Assembly: GCA_964533945.1 (NCBI GenBank) | Contig: CAZHPA010000031.1 | Coordinates: 1-23,558, forward strand | Origin: CAZHPA01 sp964533945 | Lineage (GTDB): Bacteria > Bacillota > Clostridia > Lachnospirales > WRBF01 | Direction of reading: 5' to 3' | Length of the DNA stretch: 23,558 bases | In this document: positions 14,550 through 23,293 of the stretch, piece by piece | Position numbering within the stretch: the stretch's first letter is position 1 | Layout: the number at the start of each line of letters is the position of its first letter | Made by a program: the position numbers and the translations under genes | The notes under the pieces: model-generated | Database searches by the model: none | Seen by the model: only the letters and a program-made list of their open reading frames with translations | What the model was told of the DNA's origin: nothing

Positions 14550-17500
14550 ATGGAGAAAAACAGAATTAGACATATCCACCTTGGCAATGAAGTGAGAATG
14601 ACATACTCAAAAATTGACGAGGTTTTGGAAATGCCAAACCTTATCGGAGTTCAAAAAGACAGTTACGAATGGTTTTTAAACGAAGGGCTTAAAGAAGTGT
14701 TTCGGGATATTTCCCCAATTACAGACTATAGCGGCAATCTAATTTTGGAATTTATTGATTTTACACTAGACTCAAAAGCCAAATACTCCATTGAAGAATG
14801 TAAAGAACGTGATGCAACTTTTGCTGCGCCTTTGCGAGTTAAATGTCGCCTCTATAATAAGGAAATAGATGAAATTAAAGAGCAGGAAATTTTCATGGGC
14901 GATTTTCCGCTTATGACAAACACAGGAACATTCATTATAAATGGAGCAGAACGTGTTATTGTTAGCCAGCTTGTTCGCTCGCCCGGAATCTATTATGCAA
15001 TAGACCATGATAAAACAGGCAAAGAATTAATTTCAGCAACAGTTATTCCAAACCGTGGTGCATGGCTTGAATACGAAACAGACCCAAATGACGTTTTTAG
15101 CGTTCGTGTTGACAGAACTCGTAAAGTCCCTGTAACAGTTTTAATTCGTTCGCTTGGCGTTGGAACAGATGAAGAAATTAGAGAACTTTTTGGCGATGAG
15201 CCAAAAATAGAAGCCTCAATTGAAAAAGACTCAAGTAAAACATATGAAGAAGGTCTTTTGGAAATATATAGAAGAATACGCCCCGGCGAACCGCCAACAG
15301 TTGAAACAAGCGAATCGCTTTTAAAAAGTATGTTTTTTGACCCTAAACGCTACGACCTTGCTAAAGTTGGGCGCTATAAGTTTAACAAAAAACTTTCTTT
15401 TAGAAACAGAATTAAAGGTTTAACATTAGCCGAAAACGTTGTTGACTATGAAGGCGAAGTTATTGCCGAAGCAGAAACAGTAATTGATGTTTTGCTTGCT
15501 GATAAAATTCAAGACAGCAGTGCGCCATTTGTATGGGTTTGGGCAGATGATAAAAAAGTTAAAGTTTTAAGTAATTTAACCGTTAAAATTGATGATTTTA
15601 TTTCCCCATATGGGATTTCGGCAGAATCTATTGGTTCTTCCGGAATAAAAGAAAGAGTATATTTTCCAGTTTTAAAAGAGCTTTTAGAAACATATACAGA
15701 TAAAAAAGAGCTTAAAGCTGCAATAGAACAAAATATTTTAAGGTTAATTCCAAAACACATAACATTTGAAGATATTATGGCTTCAATTAACTATTGTATT
15801 AATTTAGATTATGGTATAGGAAACAAAGACGATATAGACCATTTAGGAAACCGCCGTATAAGAGCAGTTGGGGAGCTTTTGCAAAACCAATTTAGAATTG
15901 GGCTAACAAGAATGGAACGTGTTGTTAAAGAAAGAATGACAATACAAGACATGGAAATTGTAACCCCGCAGGCGTTAATTAATATTCGCCCTGTTACGGC
16001 TGCAATTAAAGAATTTTTTGGAAGTTCACAGCTTTCTCAATTTATGGATCAAACAAATCCTTTAGGAGAGCTTGCCCATAAAAGAAGGCTTTCGGCATTA
16101 GGACCCGGCGGACTTTCAAGAGACCGTGCAGGCTTTGAAGTGCGTGACGTTCATACTTCCCATTATGGCAGAATGTGCCCTATTGAAACTCCTGAAGGTC
16201 CAAACATTGGGCTTATAAACTCATTGTCTACCTTTGCACGTATTAATGAATATGGCTTTATAGAAGCACCATATAGAATTGTTGATAAAACAGAAAAAAT
16301 ACCACGTGTTACAAACGAATTTATTTACGTTACAGCAGATGAAGAAGAAAATTATATAGTTGCGCAAGCAAATGAACCGTTAGATAAAAAGGGGTATTTC
16401 CTTCATAAAAAAGTATCGGGGCGTTTTCGTGAAGATGTAATAGAAGTTGAACGCAACAAAATAGACTTAATGGACGTATCGCCTAAACAAATTGTTTCTG
16501 TTGCAACAGCTTTAATTCCATTTTTAGAAAACGACGACGTAACAAGAGCTTTAATGGGTTCAAACATGCAAAGACAAGCAGTCCCTTTGCTATGCACAGA
16601 ATCTCCTGTAGTTGGTACAGGAATGGAATATAAAACAGCTAAAGACTCGGGTGTTGTTGTAATTGCAACCGAAGACGGCGTTGTAGATAAAGTAACGGCA
16701 AGCGAAATTGTTATTAAAAACAACAGCGGAATTAAAAAGAACTATAGACTAACTAAATTTTTGCGTTCTAATCAAGGAACTTGCATAAATCAAAGACCTA
16801 TTGTTTCAAAAGGGCAAGTTATTAAAGATGGCGACATAATTGCAGACGGACCTTCAACACAAAGAGGAGAACTTGCACTTGGCAAAAATCCATTAATTGG
16901 TTTTATGACATGGGAAGGCTACAATTACGAAGATGCCATTTTATTATCAGAAAAACTTGTTGAAGCAGATGTTTATACTTCAATACACATAGAAGAATAT
17001 GAATCGGAAGCAAGAGATACAAAATTAGGCCCTGAAGAAATGACAAGAGATATTCCAAACGTTAGCGAAGAAGCTTTAAAAGATTTGGATGAAATGGGCA
17101 TAATTAGAATAGGTGCGGAAGTTCAGCCTAATGATATTTTAGTTGGAAAAGTAACACCTAAAGGTGAAACAGAACTAACAGCAGAAGAACGCCTTCTAAG
17201 AGCAATTTTCGGAGAAAAGGCAAGAGAAGTTAGGGATACATCACTAAGAGTTCCTCACGGAGAAAGCGGAATTATAGTTGATGTTAAAATATTTACAAGA
17301 GAAAACGGCGACGAGCTTTCCCCCGGCGTTAATCAATTAGTTCGTGTATATATTGCTCAAAAGCGCAAAATTTCAGTAGGCGACAAAATGGCAGGGCGAC
17401 ATGGAAATAAAGGCGTTATTTCAAGAGTTCTTCCTGTTGAAGATATGCCATTCTTGCCAAACGGAAGACCACTTGACATTGTTTTAAATCCTTTGGGCGT

Positions 17501-18563
17501 TCCTTCACGTATGAACATAGGGCAAGTTTTGGAAGTTCACTTGGGTCTTGCTGCAAAAGTTTTGGGCTTTAAAGTTGCAACACCTGTTTTTGATGGCGCA
17601 ACCGAAGTTGACATTATGGACACATTGCAGCTTGCCAACGACTATGCTAATGAAGATTTTGAAACGTTTTCTGCTAAATGGAAAGATATTATTGAAGACT
17701 ATATATATGAAGAACTTGAAAAAAATAAAGACCATAGAGAAGAATGGAAAGGCGTTTCTATAAGCAGAGACGGAAAAATTAAGTTAAGAGATGGAAGAAC
17801 GGGAGAAGAATTTGATAATGCAATAACTGTTGGATATATGCACTACTTAAAGCTTCACCATTTGGTTGATGATAAAATCCACGCACGTTCAACAGGACCA
17901 TATTCGTTAGTAACACAACAGCCATTGGGAGGAAAAGCGCAATTCGGCGGTCAGCGTTTCGGCGAAATGGAAGTTTGGGCTTTGGAAGCATATGGAGCGG
18001 CATATACTTTGCAAGAAATTTTAACAGTTAAATCAGATGATATAGTCGGGCGTGTTAAAACTTACGAAGCAATAGTTAAAGGAGAAAACATACCAGAACC
18101 GGGCGTTCCCGAATCATTTAAAGTTCTTCTTAAAGAATTGCAAGCATTGTCACTTGATGTTAAAGTGCTTTTAGAAGACTCAACCGAAGTTGAAATTAAA
18201 GAGTCTATCGACGACATTGACGACTTAAATGTTAATATTGAAGGCAAAGAATCAGACCCTGTTAAGCCAACGCCGCAATATATTCATAAAGGCTACAATC
18301 AAATGAACATTATTGATATAAGTGACGGTGACATTGACGACGAATTAGGGGATATGCTTGGCTCGGATTTAGACGATTCGCTTGGGTTAGGCAAAGACGA
18401 TGATGAATTAATTGATGATTTCCCTGATGAGGTTGATTTTGATGACGAAGAAAGCATGGTTTTAGAAACAGACTTAATTTTAAATGGGGATTTGTTCGAC
18501 GATACTTTAATAAGCAGCGACATACCTAATGGACTTAATTTTTTAGATGACGACCATGTTTAA
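14550..18563 (+). CDS. rpoB: RNA polymerase subunit beta with a long acidic C-terminal tail
   Basis: 1337 aa, starting at an ATG preceded by AAGAGGTGA (14532-14540). The beta subunit forms one half of the catalytic cleft of bacterial RNA polymerase. All conserved blocks are present: the rifampicin pocket GSSQLSQFMDQTNPLGEL at 491-508 followed by HKRRLSALGPGG, with the residues equivalent to E. coli D516, H526 and S531 unchanged (D500, H510, S515); CPIETPEGPNIG near 543-554; GDKMAGRHGNKG near 944-955; and the C-terminal clamp-binding block GGKAQFGGQRFGEMEVWALEAYGA near 1127-1150. Normal clostridial homologues end soon after the DVKVLLED block (about 1203-1210). Here roughly 120 further residues follow, very rich in Asp and Glu. 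It forms an operon with rpoC (20-nt gap). The usual upstream rplJ-rplL pair is absent. Confidence 0.99.
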   Translation: MEKNRIRHIHLGNEVRMTYSKIDEVLEMPNLIGVQKDSYEWFLNEGLKEVFRDISPITDYSGNLILEFIDFTLDSKAKYSIEECKERDATFAAPLRVKCRLYNKEIDEIKEQEIFMGDFPLMTNTGTFIINGAERVIVSQLVRSPGIYYAIDHDKTGKELISATVIPNRGAWLEYETDPNDVFSVRVDRTRKVPVTVLIRSLGVGTDEEIRELFGDEPKIEASIEKDSSKTYEEGLLEIYRRIRPGEPPTVETSESLLKSMFFDPKRYDLAKVGRYKFNKKLSFRNRIKGLTLAENVVDYEGEVIAEAETVIDVLLADKIQDSSAPFVWVWADDKKVKVLSNLTVKIDDFISPYGISAESIGSSGIKERVYFPVLKELLETYTDKKELKAAIEQNILRLIPKHITFEDIMASINYCINLDYGIGNKDDIDHLGNRRIRAVGELLQNQFRIGLTRMERVVKERMTIQDMEIVTPQALINIRPVTAAIKEFFGSSQLSQFMDQTNPLGELAHKRRLSALGPGGLSRDRAGFEVRDVHTSHYGRMCPIETPEGPNIGLINSLSTFARINEYGFIEAPYRIVDKTEKIPRVTNEFIYVTADEEENYIVAQANEPLDKKGYFLHKKVSGRFREDVIEVERNKIDLMDVSPKQIVSVATALIPFLENDDVTRALMGSNMQRQAVPLLCTESPVVGTGMEYKTAKDSGVVVIATEDGVVDKVTASEIVIKNNSGIKKNYRLTKFLRSNQGTCINQRPIVSKGQVIKDGDIIADGPSTQRGELALGKNPLIGFMTWEGYNYEDAILLSEKLVEADVYTSIHIEEYESEARDTKLGPEEMTRDIPNVSEEALKDLDEMGIIRIGAEVQPNDILVGKVTPKGETELTAEERLLRAIFGEKAREVRDTSLRVPHGESGIIVDVKIFTRENGDELSPGVNQLVRVYIAQKRKISVGDKMAGRHGNKGVISRVLPVEDMPFLPNGRPLDIVLNPLGVPSRMNIGQVLEVHLGLAAKVLGFKVATPVFDGATEVDIMDTLQLANDYANEDFETFSAKWKDIIEDYIYEELEKNKDHREEWKGVSISRDGKIKLRDGRTGEEFDNAITVGYMHYLKLHHLVDDKIHARSTGPYSLVTQQPLGGKAQFGGQRFGEMEVWALEAYGAAYTLQEILTVKSDDIVGRVKTYEAIVKGENIPEPGVPESFKVLLKELQALSLDVKVLLEDSTEVEIKESIDDIDDLNVNIEGKESDPVKPTPQYIHKGYNQMNIIDISDGDIDDELGDMLGSDLDDSLGLGKDDDELIDDFPDEVDFDDEESMVLETDLILNGDLFDDTLISSDIPNGLNFLDDDHV

Positions 18564-18583
18564 AAGAAGAAAGGGGCTTTAAT

Positions 18584-21500
18584 ATGAATACAGAGCAGTC
18601 AATTTCATTCGATTCCATTAAAATTGGCTTGGCTTCTCCCGAAAAAATTCGTGAATGGTCTAAAGGCGAAGTTAAAAAGCCAGAAACTATTAACTATAGA
18701 ACGTTAAAGCCTGAACGTGAAGGCTTATTTTGCGAGAGAATTTTTGGCCCAAACAAAGATTGGGAATGTCATTGCGGCAAATATAAGCGAATACGCTATA
18801 AAGGTGTTGTTTGTGACCGTTGCGGCGTTGAAGTTACAAAATCTAAAGTTAGACGTGAAAGAATGGGGCATATTGAACTTGCCGCCCCCGTTTCTCACAT
18901 TTGGTATTTTAGAGGCATTCCTAGCCGAATGGGCTTAATTTTAGGAATGTCGCCACGTTCTTTAGAAAAAGTATTGTATTTTGCATCATATATTGTTCTT
19001 GACCCCGGCGACACATTGCTTCAATATAAGCAAATTTTAACCGAAAAAGAGTATAGAGAAGCGTTTGAAACTGCACAGGCAAGCAATAAAACATTTAGAG
19101 TCGGAATGGGTGCAGAATCTATTAAAGAAATTTTGCAAAATATAGATTTAGAAAAAGAATCTGAAGAAATTAAAAAAGCGTTAAAAGACACTTCGGGGCA
19201 AAAACGTATTAGGTATATTAAAAAGCTTGAAGTTATAGAATCGTTTAGATTATCAGGAAACCGCCCCGAATGGATGGTTTTAGATGTTGTACCCGTTATT
19301 CCACCAGATTTACGCCCAATGGTTCAGCTTGACGGCGGACGCTTTGCAACATCCGATTTAAATGATTTATATAGAAGGGTTATAAATAGGAATAACCGTC
19401 TAAAAAAACTTTTAGATTTAGGCGCGCCGGATATTATAGTTAGAAACGAAAAACGTATGCTTCAGGAAGCTGTTGATGCTTTAATTGATAACGGAAGACG
19501 CGGTCGCCCTGTTACAGGCCCCGGCAATCGTCCTTTAAAATCCCTTTCCGATTTGTTAAAAGGAAAGCAAGGGCGCTTCCGCCAAAATCTTTTGGGTAAA
19601 CGTGTTGACTATTCGGGACGTTCGGTTATTGTTGTTGGCCCTAACTTAAAAATATATCAATGCGGCTTGCCTAAAGAAATGGCAATCGAGCTTTTTAAGC
19701 CGTTTGTTATGAAAAAGCTTGTTTCCGAAAACTTGGCACACAACATTAAGTCGGCGAAACGAATGGTTGAGCGTATGGAGAAGGCTGTTTGGGATATTTT
19801 AGAAGATGTAATTAAAGAACATCCTGTTATGCTAAATCGTGCCCCAACGCTTCACAGGCTTGGCATTCAAGCATTCGAGCCTGTTTTGGTTGAAGGACGT
19901 GCATTAAAACTGCACCCTCTTGTTTGTACGGCATATAATGCCGACTTTGACGGCGACCAAATGGCGGTACACGTTCCGCTTTCAGTTGAAGCGCAGGCGG
20001 AATGTAGATTTTTACTTCTTGCACCAAACAACTTGTTAAAACCTTCAGACGGCGCACCTGTAACAGTTCCTTCTCAAGATATGGTTTTAGGAATATATTA
20101 CTTAACCATTGAAAAAGATGGAGAATTGGGCGAAGGGAAGACTTTTAAGGATGAACAAGAAGCAATTTTAGCATATGAAAATAAAGCCATTACGCTTCAT
20201 GCCAAAGTTAAAGTGCGCAGAACACTTATGATTGATGGCAAAAAACATTCAAAAATTGTTGACACAACAGTTGGAAGAATTATTTTAAATGAGGCAATAC
20301 CTCAAGATATTGGGCTTGTTGATAGAAATACATTTGAAAGCAAGTTTTTATATGAAGTTAATTTCCTATGCGATAAAAAATCACTTGCAACAATTATAAC
20401 GCGCTGTATAAACAAGCACGATTCGACAAAAACAGCAGCTGTTTTAGATAAAATTAAAACATTAGGTTTTAGGTTTTCAACTCAAGGGGCAATAACAGTT
20501 TCTGTCTCGGATATGGAAATACCAGGCTCTAAAGAAGAATTTTTAAAAGAAGCGGACGAAACTGTCGATAAAGTTGCTTCATTATATAGACGTGGGCTTA
20601 TGACAAATACCGAACGCCATGAAAAAGTTATTGCAACATGGAATGAAGCAACAAATAAAATTACAAAAGCACTTTTGGACGGACTCGACAAAAACAACAA
20701 CATATTTATGATGGCAAATTCCGGTGCAAGAGGTTCGAACAACCAAATTAAACAACTTGCAGGTATGCGTGGGCTTATGGCAACACCTTCAGGCGGTATT
20801 TCCGAAATACCTATAAAGTCCAATTTCCGTGAAGGACTTTCGGTTTTGGAATATTTCTTCTCTGCTCACGGTGCAAGAAAAGGGCTTGCCGACACAGCAT
20901 TAAGAACAGCCGATTCTGGATATTTAACAAGACGTTTAGTTGACGTTTCCCAAGATATAATAATTAGAGAATGGGATTGCGTTTCAGAAGACGACGAAAA
21001 ACCGGGTTTGTGGGTTAGTGCATTTAAAGACGGAAACGAAGATATAGAGCCGCTTCGTGACCGGGTTAGAGGGCGTTGGTCTATAAATCAAATAACTAAT
21101 CCCGAAACAGGAGAAGTTATAGTTGAAGCAGACCATATGATTACGCCCGACCAAGCAGAGAAAATAGAAAAAGTTGGAATAGACAAAGTTTTAATTAGAA
21201 CAATTTTAACTTGCCGTTCAAAAATCGGGCTTTGTTCTAAATGTTACGGGGCTAATATGGCATCTGGAAGAATCGTTAGAATAGGCGAATCTGTCGGAAT
21301 TATTGCAGCTCAATCTATAGGCGAACCCGGAACGCAGCTTACTATGCGTACATTTCATACTGGTGGTATTGCAAGTAATGAAGATATTACACAAGGCTTG
21401 CCTCGTGTTGAGGAACTTTTTGAAGCAAGAAAGCCAAAAGGTTTGGCGATTATCGCAGAGTTTGGCGGAATTGTTAAAGTTAGCGAAACTAAGAAAAAGC

Positions 21501-22228
21501 GGGAAGTTATAATTACAAGCCCAGAAACGGGAGAAGTTAAAGAATATTTAATTCCATATGGTTCACGTATTAAGGTGTATAACGATGCCGTTGTTGAAGC
21601 AGGAGACGAATTAACAGAAGGTAGTGTTTATCCGCACGATATTTTAAAAATCAAAGGGCTTAGAGGCGTGCAAGATTACATGTTGCAAGAAGTTCAAAGG
21701 GTATACCGCTTGCAAGGCGTTGATATAAACGATAAGCATATAGAAGTTATTGTAAGGCAAATGTTAAAGCGTGTTAAAATTGAAGAAAACGGCGATGCAG
21801 ATTTATTGCCAGGAAGCCTTATTGATTGGCTAGAGTTTGAAGAAGTTAATAAGGAAATTACTGAAAAAGAAGGGCAGCCTGCAACAGGTACGCGTGTTCT
21901 TTTGGGCATTACAAAAGCGTCTTTGGCAACAGATTCGTTTTTATCGGCTGCTTCTTTCCAAGAAACAACAAGAGTTTTAACAGAAGCGGCTATTAAAGGA
22001 AAAATAGACCCATTAATTGGGCTAAAAGAAAACGTTATTATAGGTAAGTTAATACCTGCCGGAACTGGTATGCAAACATATCGTAAAATTGATGTTGTTG
22101 CTGCCGACGGAGCGGAAGACGATGAAATATTTGAAGAAATGCCTAGTAGCAAAGCATTCGGCGATGCTGAATTATTTGATAACGAAGACGATGAAGACGA
22201 CTTTTTTGATGATTTAGAAAAAATTTAG
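18584..22228 (+). CDS. rpoC: RNA polymerase subunit beta'
   Basis: 1214 aa, with AAAGGGG 9 nt before the ATG. Beta' carries the active-site metal and most of the clamp. Visible landmarks: the N-terminal zinc ribbon Cys62, Cys64, Cys77 and Cys80; the switch and lid region with GKRVDYSGRSVI near 338-349; the catalytic NADFDGD at 452-458 with three Mg-binding Asp; the second zinc site Cys799, Cys877, Cys884 and Cys887; the bridge helix and trigger loop around 750-770 and 910-930 (MRTFHTGG); and the C-terminal KASLATDSFLSAASFQETTRVL block. The tail 1177-1214 is strongly acidic (EDDEDDFFDDLEKI at the end), echoing RpoB. Length and lack of the large insertion fit Bacillota. It is the last gene of the operon; rpsL, rpsG and fusA do not follow. 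Confidence 0.99.
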   Translation: MNTEQSISFDSIKIGLASPEKIREWSKGEVKKPETINYRTLKPEREGLFCERIFGPNKDWECHCGKYKRIRYKGVVCDRCGVEVTKSKVRRERMGHIELAAPVSHIWYFRGIPSRMGLILGMSPRSLEKVLYFASYIVLDPGDTLLQYKQILTEKEYREAFETAQASNKTFRVGMGAESIKEILQNIDLEKESEEIKKALKDTSGQKRIRYIKKLEVIESFRLSGNRPEWMVLDVVPVIPPDLRPMVQLDGGRFATSDLNDLYRRVINRNNRLKKLLDLGAPDIIVRNEKRMLQEAVDALIDNGRRGRPVTGPGNRPLKSLSDLLKGKQGRFRQNLLGKRVDYSGRSVIVVGPNLKIYQCGLPKEMAIELFKPFVMKKLVSENLAHNIKSAKRMVERMEKAVWDILEDVIKEHPVMLNRAPTLHRLGIQAFEPVLVEGRALKLHPLVCTAYNADFDGDQMAVHVPLSVEAQAECRFLLLAPNNLLKPSDGAPVTVPSQDMVLGIYYLTIEKDGELGEGKTFKDEQEAILAYENKAITLHAKVKVRRTLMIDGKKHSKIVDTTVGRIILNEAIPQDIGLVDRNTFESKFLYEVNFLCDKKSLATIITRCINKHDSTKTAAVLDKIKTLGFRFSTQGAITVSVSDMEIPGSKEEFLKEADETVDKVASLYRRGLMTNTERHEKVIATWNEATNKITKALLDGLDKNNNIFMMANSGARGSNNQIKQLAGMRGLMATPSGGISEIPIKSNFREGLSVLEYFFSAHGARKGLADTALRTADSGYLTRRLVDVSQDIIIREWDCVSEDDEKPGLWVSAFKDGNEDIEPLRDRVRGRWSINQITNPETGEVIVEADHMITPDQAEKIEKVGIDKVLIRTILTCRSKIGLCSKCYGANMASGRIVRIGESVGIIAAQSIGEPGTQLTMRTFHTGGIASNEDITQGLPRVEELFEARKPKGLAIIAEFGGIVKVSETKKKREVIITSPETGEVKEYLIPYGSRIKVYNDAVVEAGDELTEGSVYPHDILKIKGLRGVQDYMLQEVQRVYRLQGVDINDKHIEVIVRQMLKRVKIEENGDADLLPGSLIDWLEFEEVNKEITEKEGQPATGTRVLLGITKASLATDSFLSAASFQETTRVLTEAAIKGKIDPLIGLKENVIIGKLIPAGTGMQTYRKIDVVAADGAEDDEIFEEMPSSKAFGDAELFDNEDDEDDFFDDLEKI

Positions 22229-22274
22229 ATGATTAAAATAATCTTTTTAGTGGTTTAGAAAAAAATAGTAAAAC

Positions 22275-22310
22275 AAATTTACCCCCAAACTTTAATGGGG
22301 GTAAATTTTT
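22275..22310 (+). terminator. Strong intrinsic terminator of rpoBC
   Basis: AAATTTACCCCC (22275-22286) pairs perfectly with GGGGGTAAATTT (22297-22308) around a 10-nt loop and is followed by T residues. A weaker hairpin, GATTA-AAA-TAATC plus five T (22231-22248), sits right after the rpoC stop, so termination may be tandem. The flanking A tract also allows use by the minus-strand genes. Confidence 0.85.
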
Positions 22311-22347
22311 GTCTGTATAAAAAGTTAATTTCTAAAGCTAGGGAATG

Positions 22348-22612
22348 TTATTTAATAAAGAATTTAATATAGATTGATCTTATCGCAATTAAAGATAATA
22401 TTATTGCAAAAAATATCCTTCTGAAATTTAATTCCAATAGATTTGCAACCAGAAATGCAACTATTAATTGTATAAAATACAATGCTTTTTCATAAACTTC
22501 TTCTGAAGTGGTAATTTGGGTTTTTTTTACGTTTATAGCTTAAAACTCCCATAAAAGCAGTTGTAAAAATAGAAATTGCTAAAGATAATGTAAGCCAAAG
22601 CAAGTCGTTCAT
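22348..22612 (-). pseudogene. Small three-segment membrane protein broken or recoded at an A8 tract
   Basis: On the minus strand an ATG at 22612 with GAGGGG (22618-22623) opens MNDLLWLTLSLAISIFTT, which runs into CGT followed by eight A. The frame then ends at TGA (22490-22492) after 40 codons. If one A is skipped, reading continues as TQITTSEEVYEKALYFIQLIV and ends at TAA (22348-22350), giving an 87-aa protein with hydrophobic segments at about 4-24, 44-60 and 64-83. The second half has clear protein-like composition, so the two halves belong together. The break may be a true mutation, a sequencing error at the homopolymer, or slippage that restores the frame. I do not recognise the family. 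It lies convergent to rpoC and downstream of the small exported-protein gene. Confidence 0.7.
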
Positions 22613-22677
22613 TAAATCCCCTCTTAACTCTAAAAGAGCAACAAATTTTAAAAATATATAGTTGCCTTATAGAAAAC

Positions 22678-22718
22678 GGATTGATTTCCTGATGTTTGAT
22701 TCGCTAGAAAATCAATCC
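22678..22718 (-). terminator. Inverted repeat after the small exported-protein gene
   Basis: GGATTGATTT (22678-22687) and AAATCAATCC (22709-22718) are a perfect 10-bp inverted repeat with a 21-nt loop, between the two small minus-strand genes. Only a short T run follows on the minus strand, so it would be a weak terminator or an RNA-stabilising stem. Confidence 0.4.
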
Positions 22719-22753
22719 ATATATTTCATAATTTATAAATTATTATGATGATT

Positions 22754-23278
22754 CTAGCTAAGTTCAAACTCAGGCTCAATGCTCATTGGAGAAGGTGATT
22801 CTAATATTCGTTCCGATACACCAATTAACCTAGTATGTGCTGCATCATGATAAATCTTGACCACGATTTTAGTTCGATAATAAGCAAACTGTCCGCCAAG
22901 TTTAACTTCTTTATAAAATTTTTCCGTTGTTCCGTAATAAGTATATAAAACTTGATCTGGTAGCAAAGTAGTACCACCAACAAGTGCAAGCCCAATGCCT
23001 TGAGCTTGTGTGAGCGTAATTTGGTAGTATGCTATAATAACGCCGGCAACAGTTGACGCTCCTGTAACAATCTGGTTTCTTGTTAAAACGAAATTATCAT
23101 TTACAACGCCACTACTCCAATCCCAATCTCCGCTAACGGACATGGTAGAAATTTCGCTAGAAAATTCAGACATATTAGTCTCCGATATAACTGATTCTGG
23201 ATATTCACTTGCAAAACAAACCGAACTTGCTTAAATTGCTAAAATGCAAGGCAATATAAAACAAACCGTTTTTTTCAT
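22754..23278 (-). pseudogene. Small exported protein of unknown function with a nonsense codon in its signal peptide
   Basis: Reading from the ATG at 23278, which has a strong AAGGAGG site, gives MKKTVCFILPCILAI, then TAA (23231-23233), then ASSVCFASEYPESV continuing in the same frame to TAG at 22754. Without the stop codon this is a classic signal peptide (basic MKK, hydrophobic core, cut after CFA) and a mature protein of about 150 aa. A shorter reading from the internal ATG at 23173 (139 aa, MSEFSSEIST) has no convincing ribosome binding site and would lack the signal. The mature part has a Gly-rich, mostly hydrophobic stretch (TVAGVIIAYYQITLTQAQGIGLALVGG) and a basic/aromatic segment (FAYYRTKIVVKIYHD). 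No cysteine motif or known domain is recognised. It may be a small secreted or envelope protein, now inactive, or the TAA may be a sequencing error. Confidence 0.75.
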
Positions 23279-23286
23279 TTTCAATT

Positions 23287-23293
23287 CCTCCTT
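23287..23293 (-). promoter_or_regulatory. Ribosome binding site of the exported-protein gene
   Basis: AAGGAGG on the minus strand lies 8 nt before the ATG at 23278. It shows that translation originally began at the signal peptide, not at the internal ATG at 23173. Confidence 0.85.

Noticed and set aside
16020..16112. Possible rifampicin resistance change in RpoB
   Set aside because: The main pocket residues (equivalents of Q513, D516, H526 and S531) are all wild type.
22728..22743. 16-nt palindrome ATAATTTATAAATTAT
   Set aside because: Pure A/T palindromes arise easily in such AT-rich DNA, and nothing around it suggests a function.
23171..23278. TAA read as a sense codon (recoding)
   Set aside because: TAA ends rpoB, the proC-like gene and the GGDEF-EAL gene in the same window, so it is a normal stop here, and no recoding element is visible.
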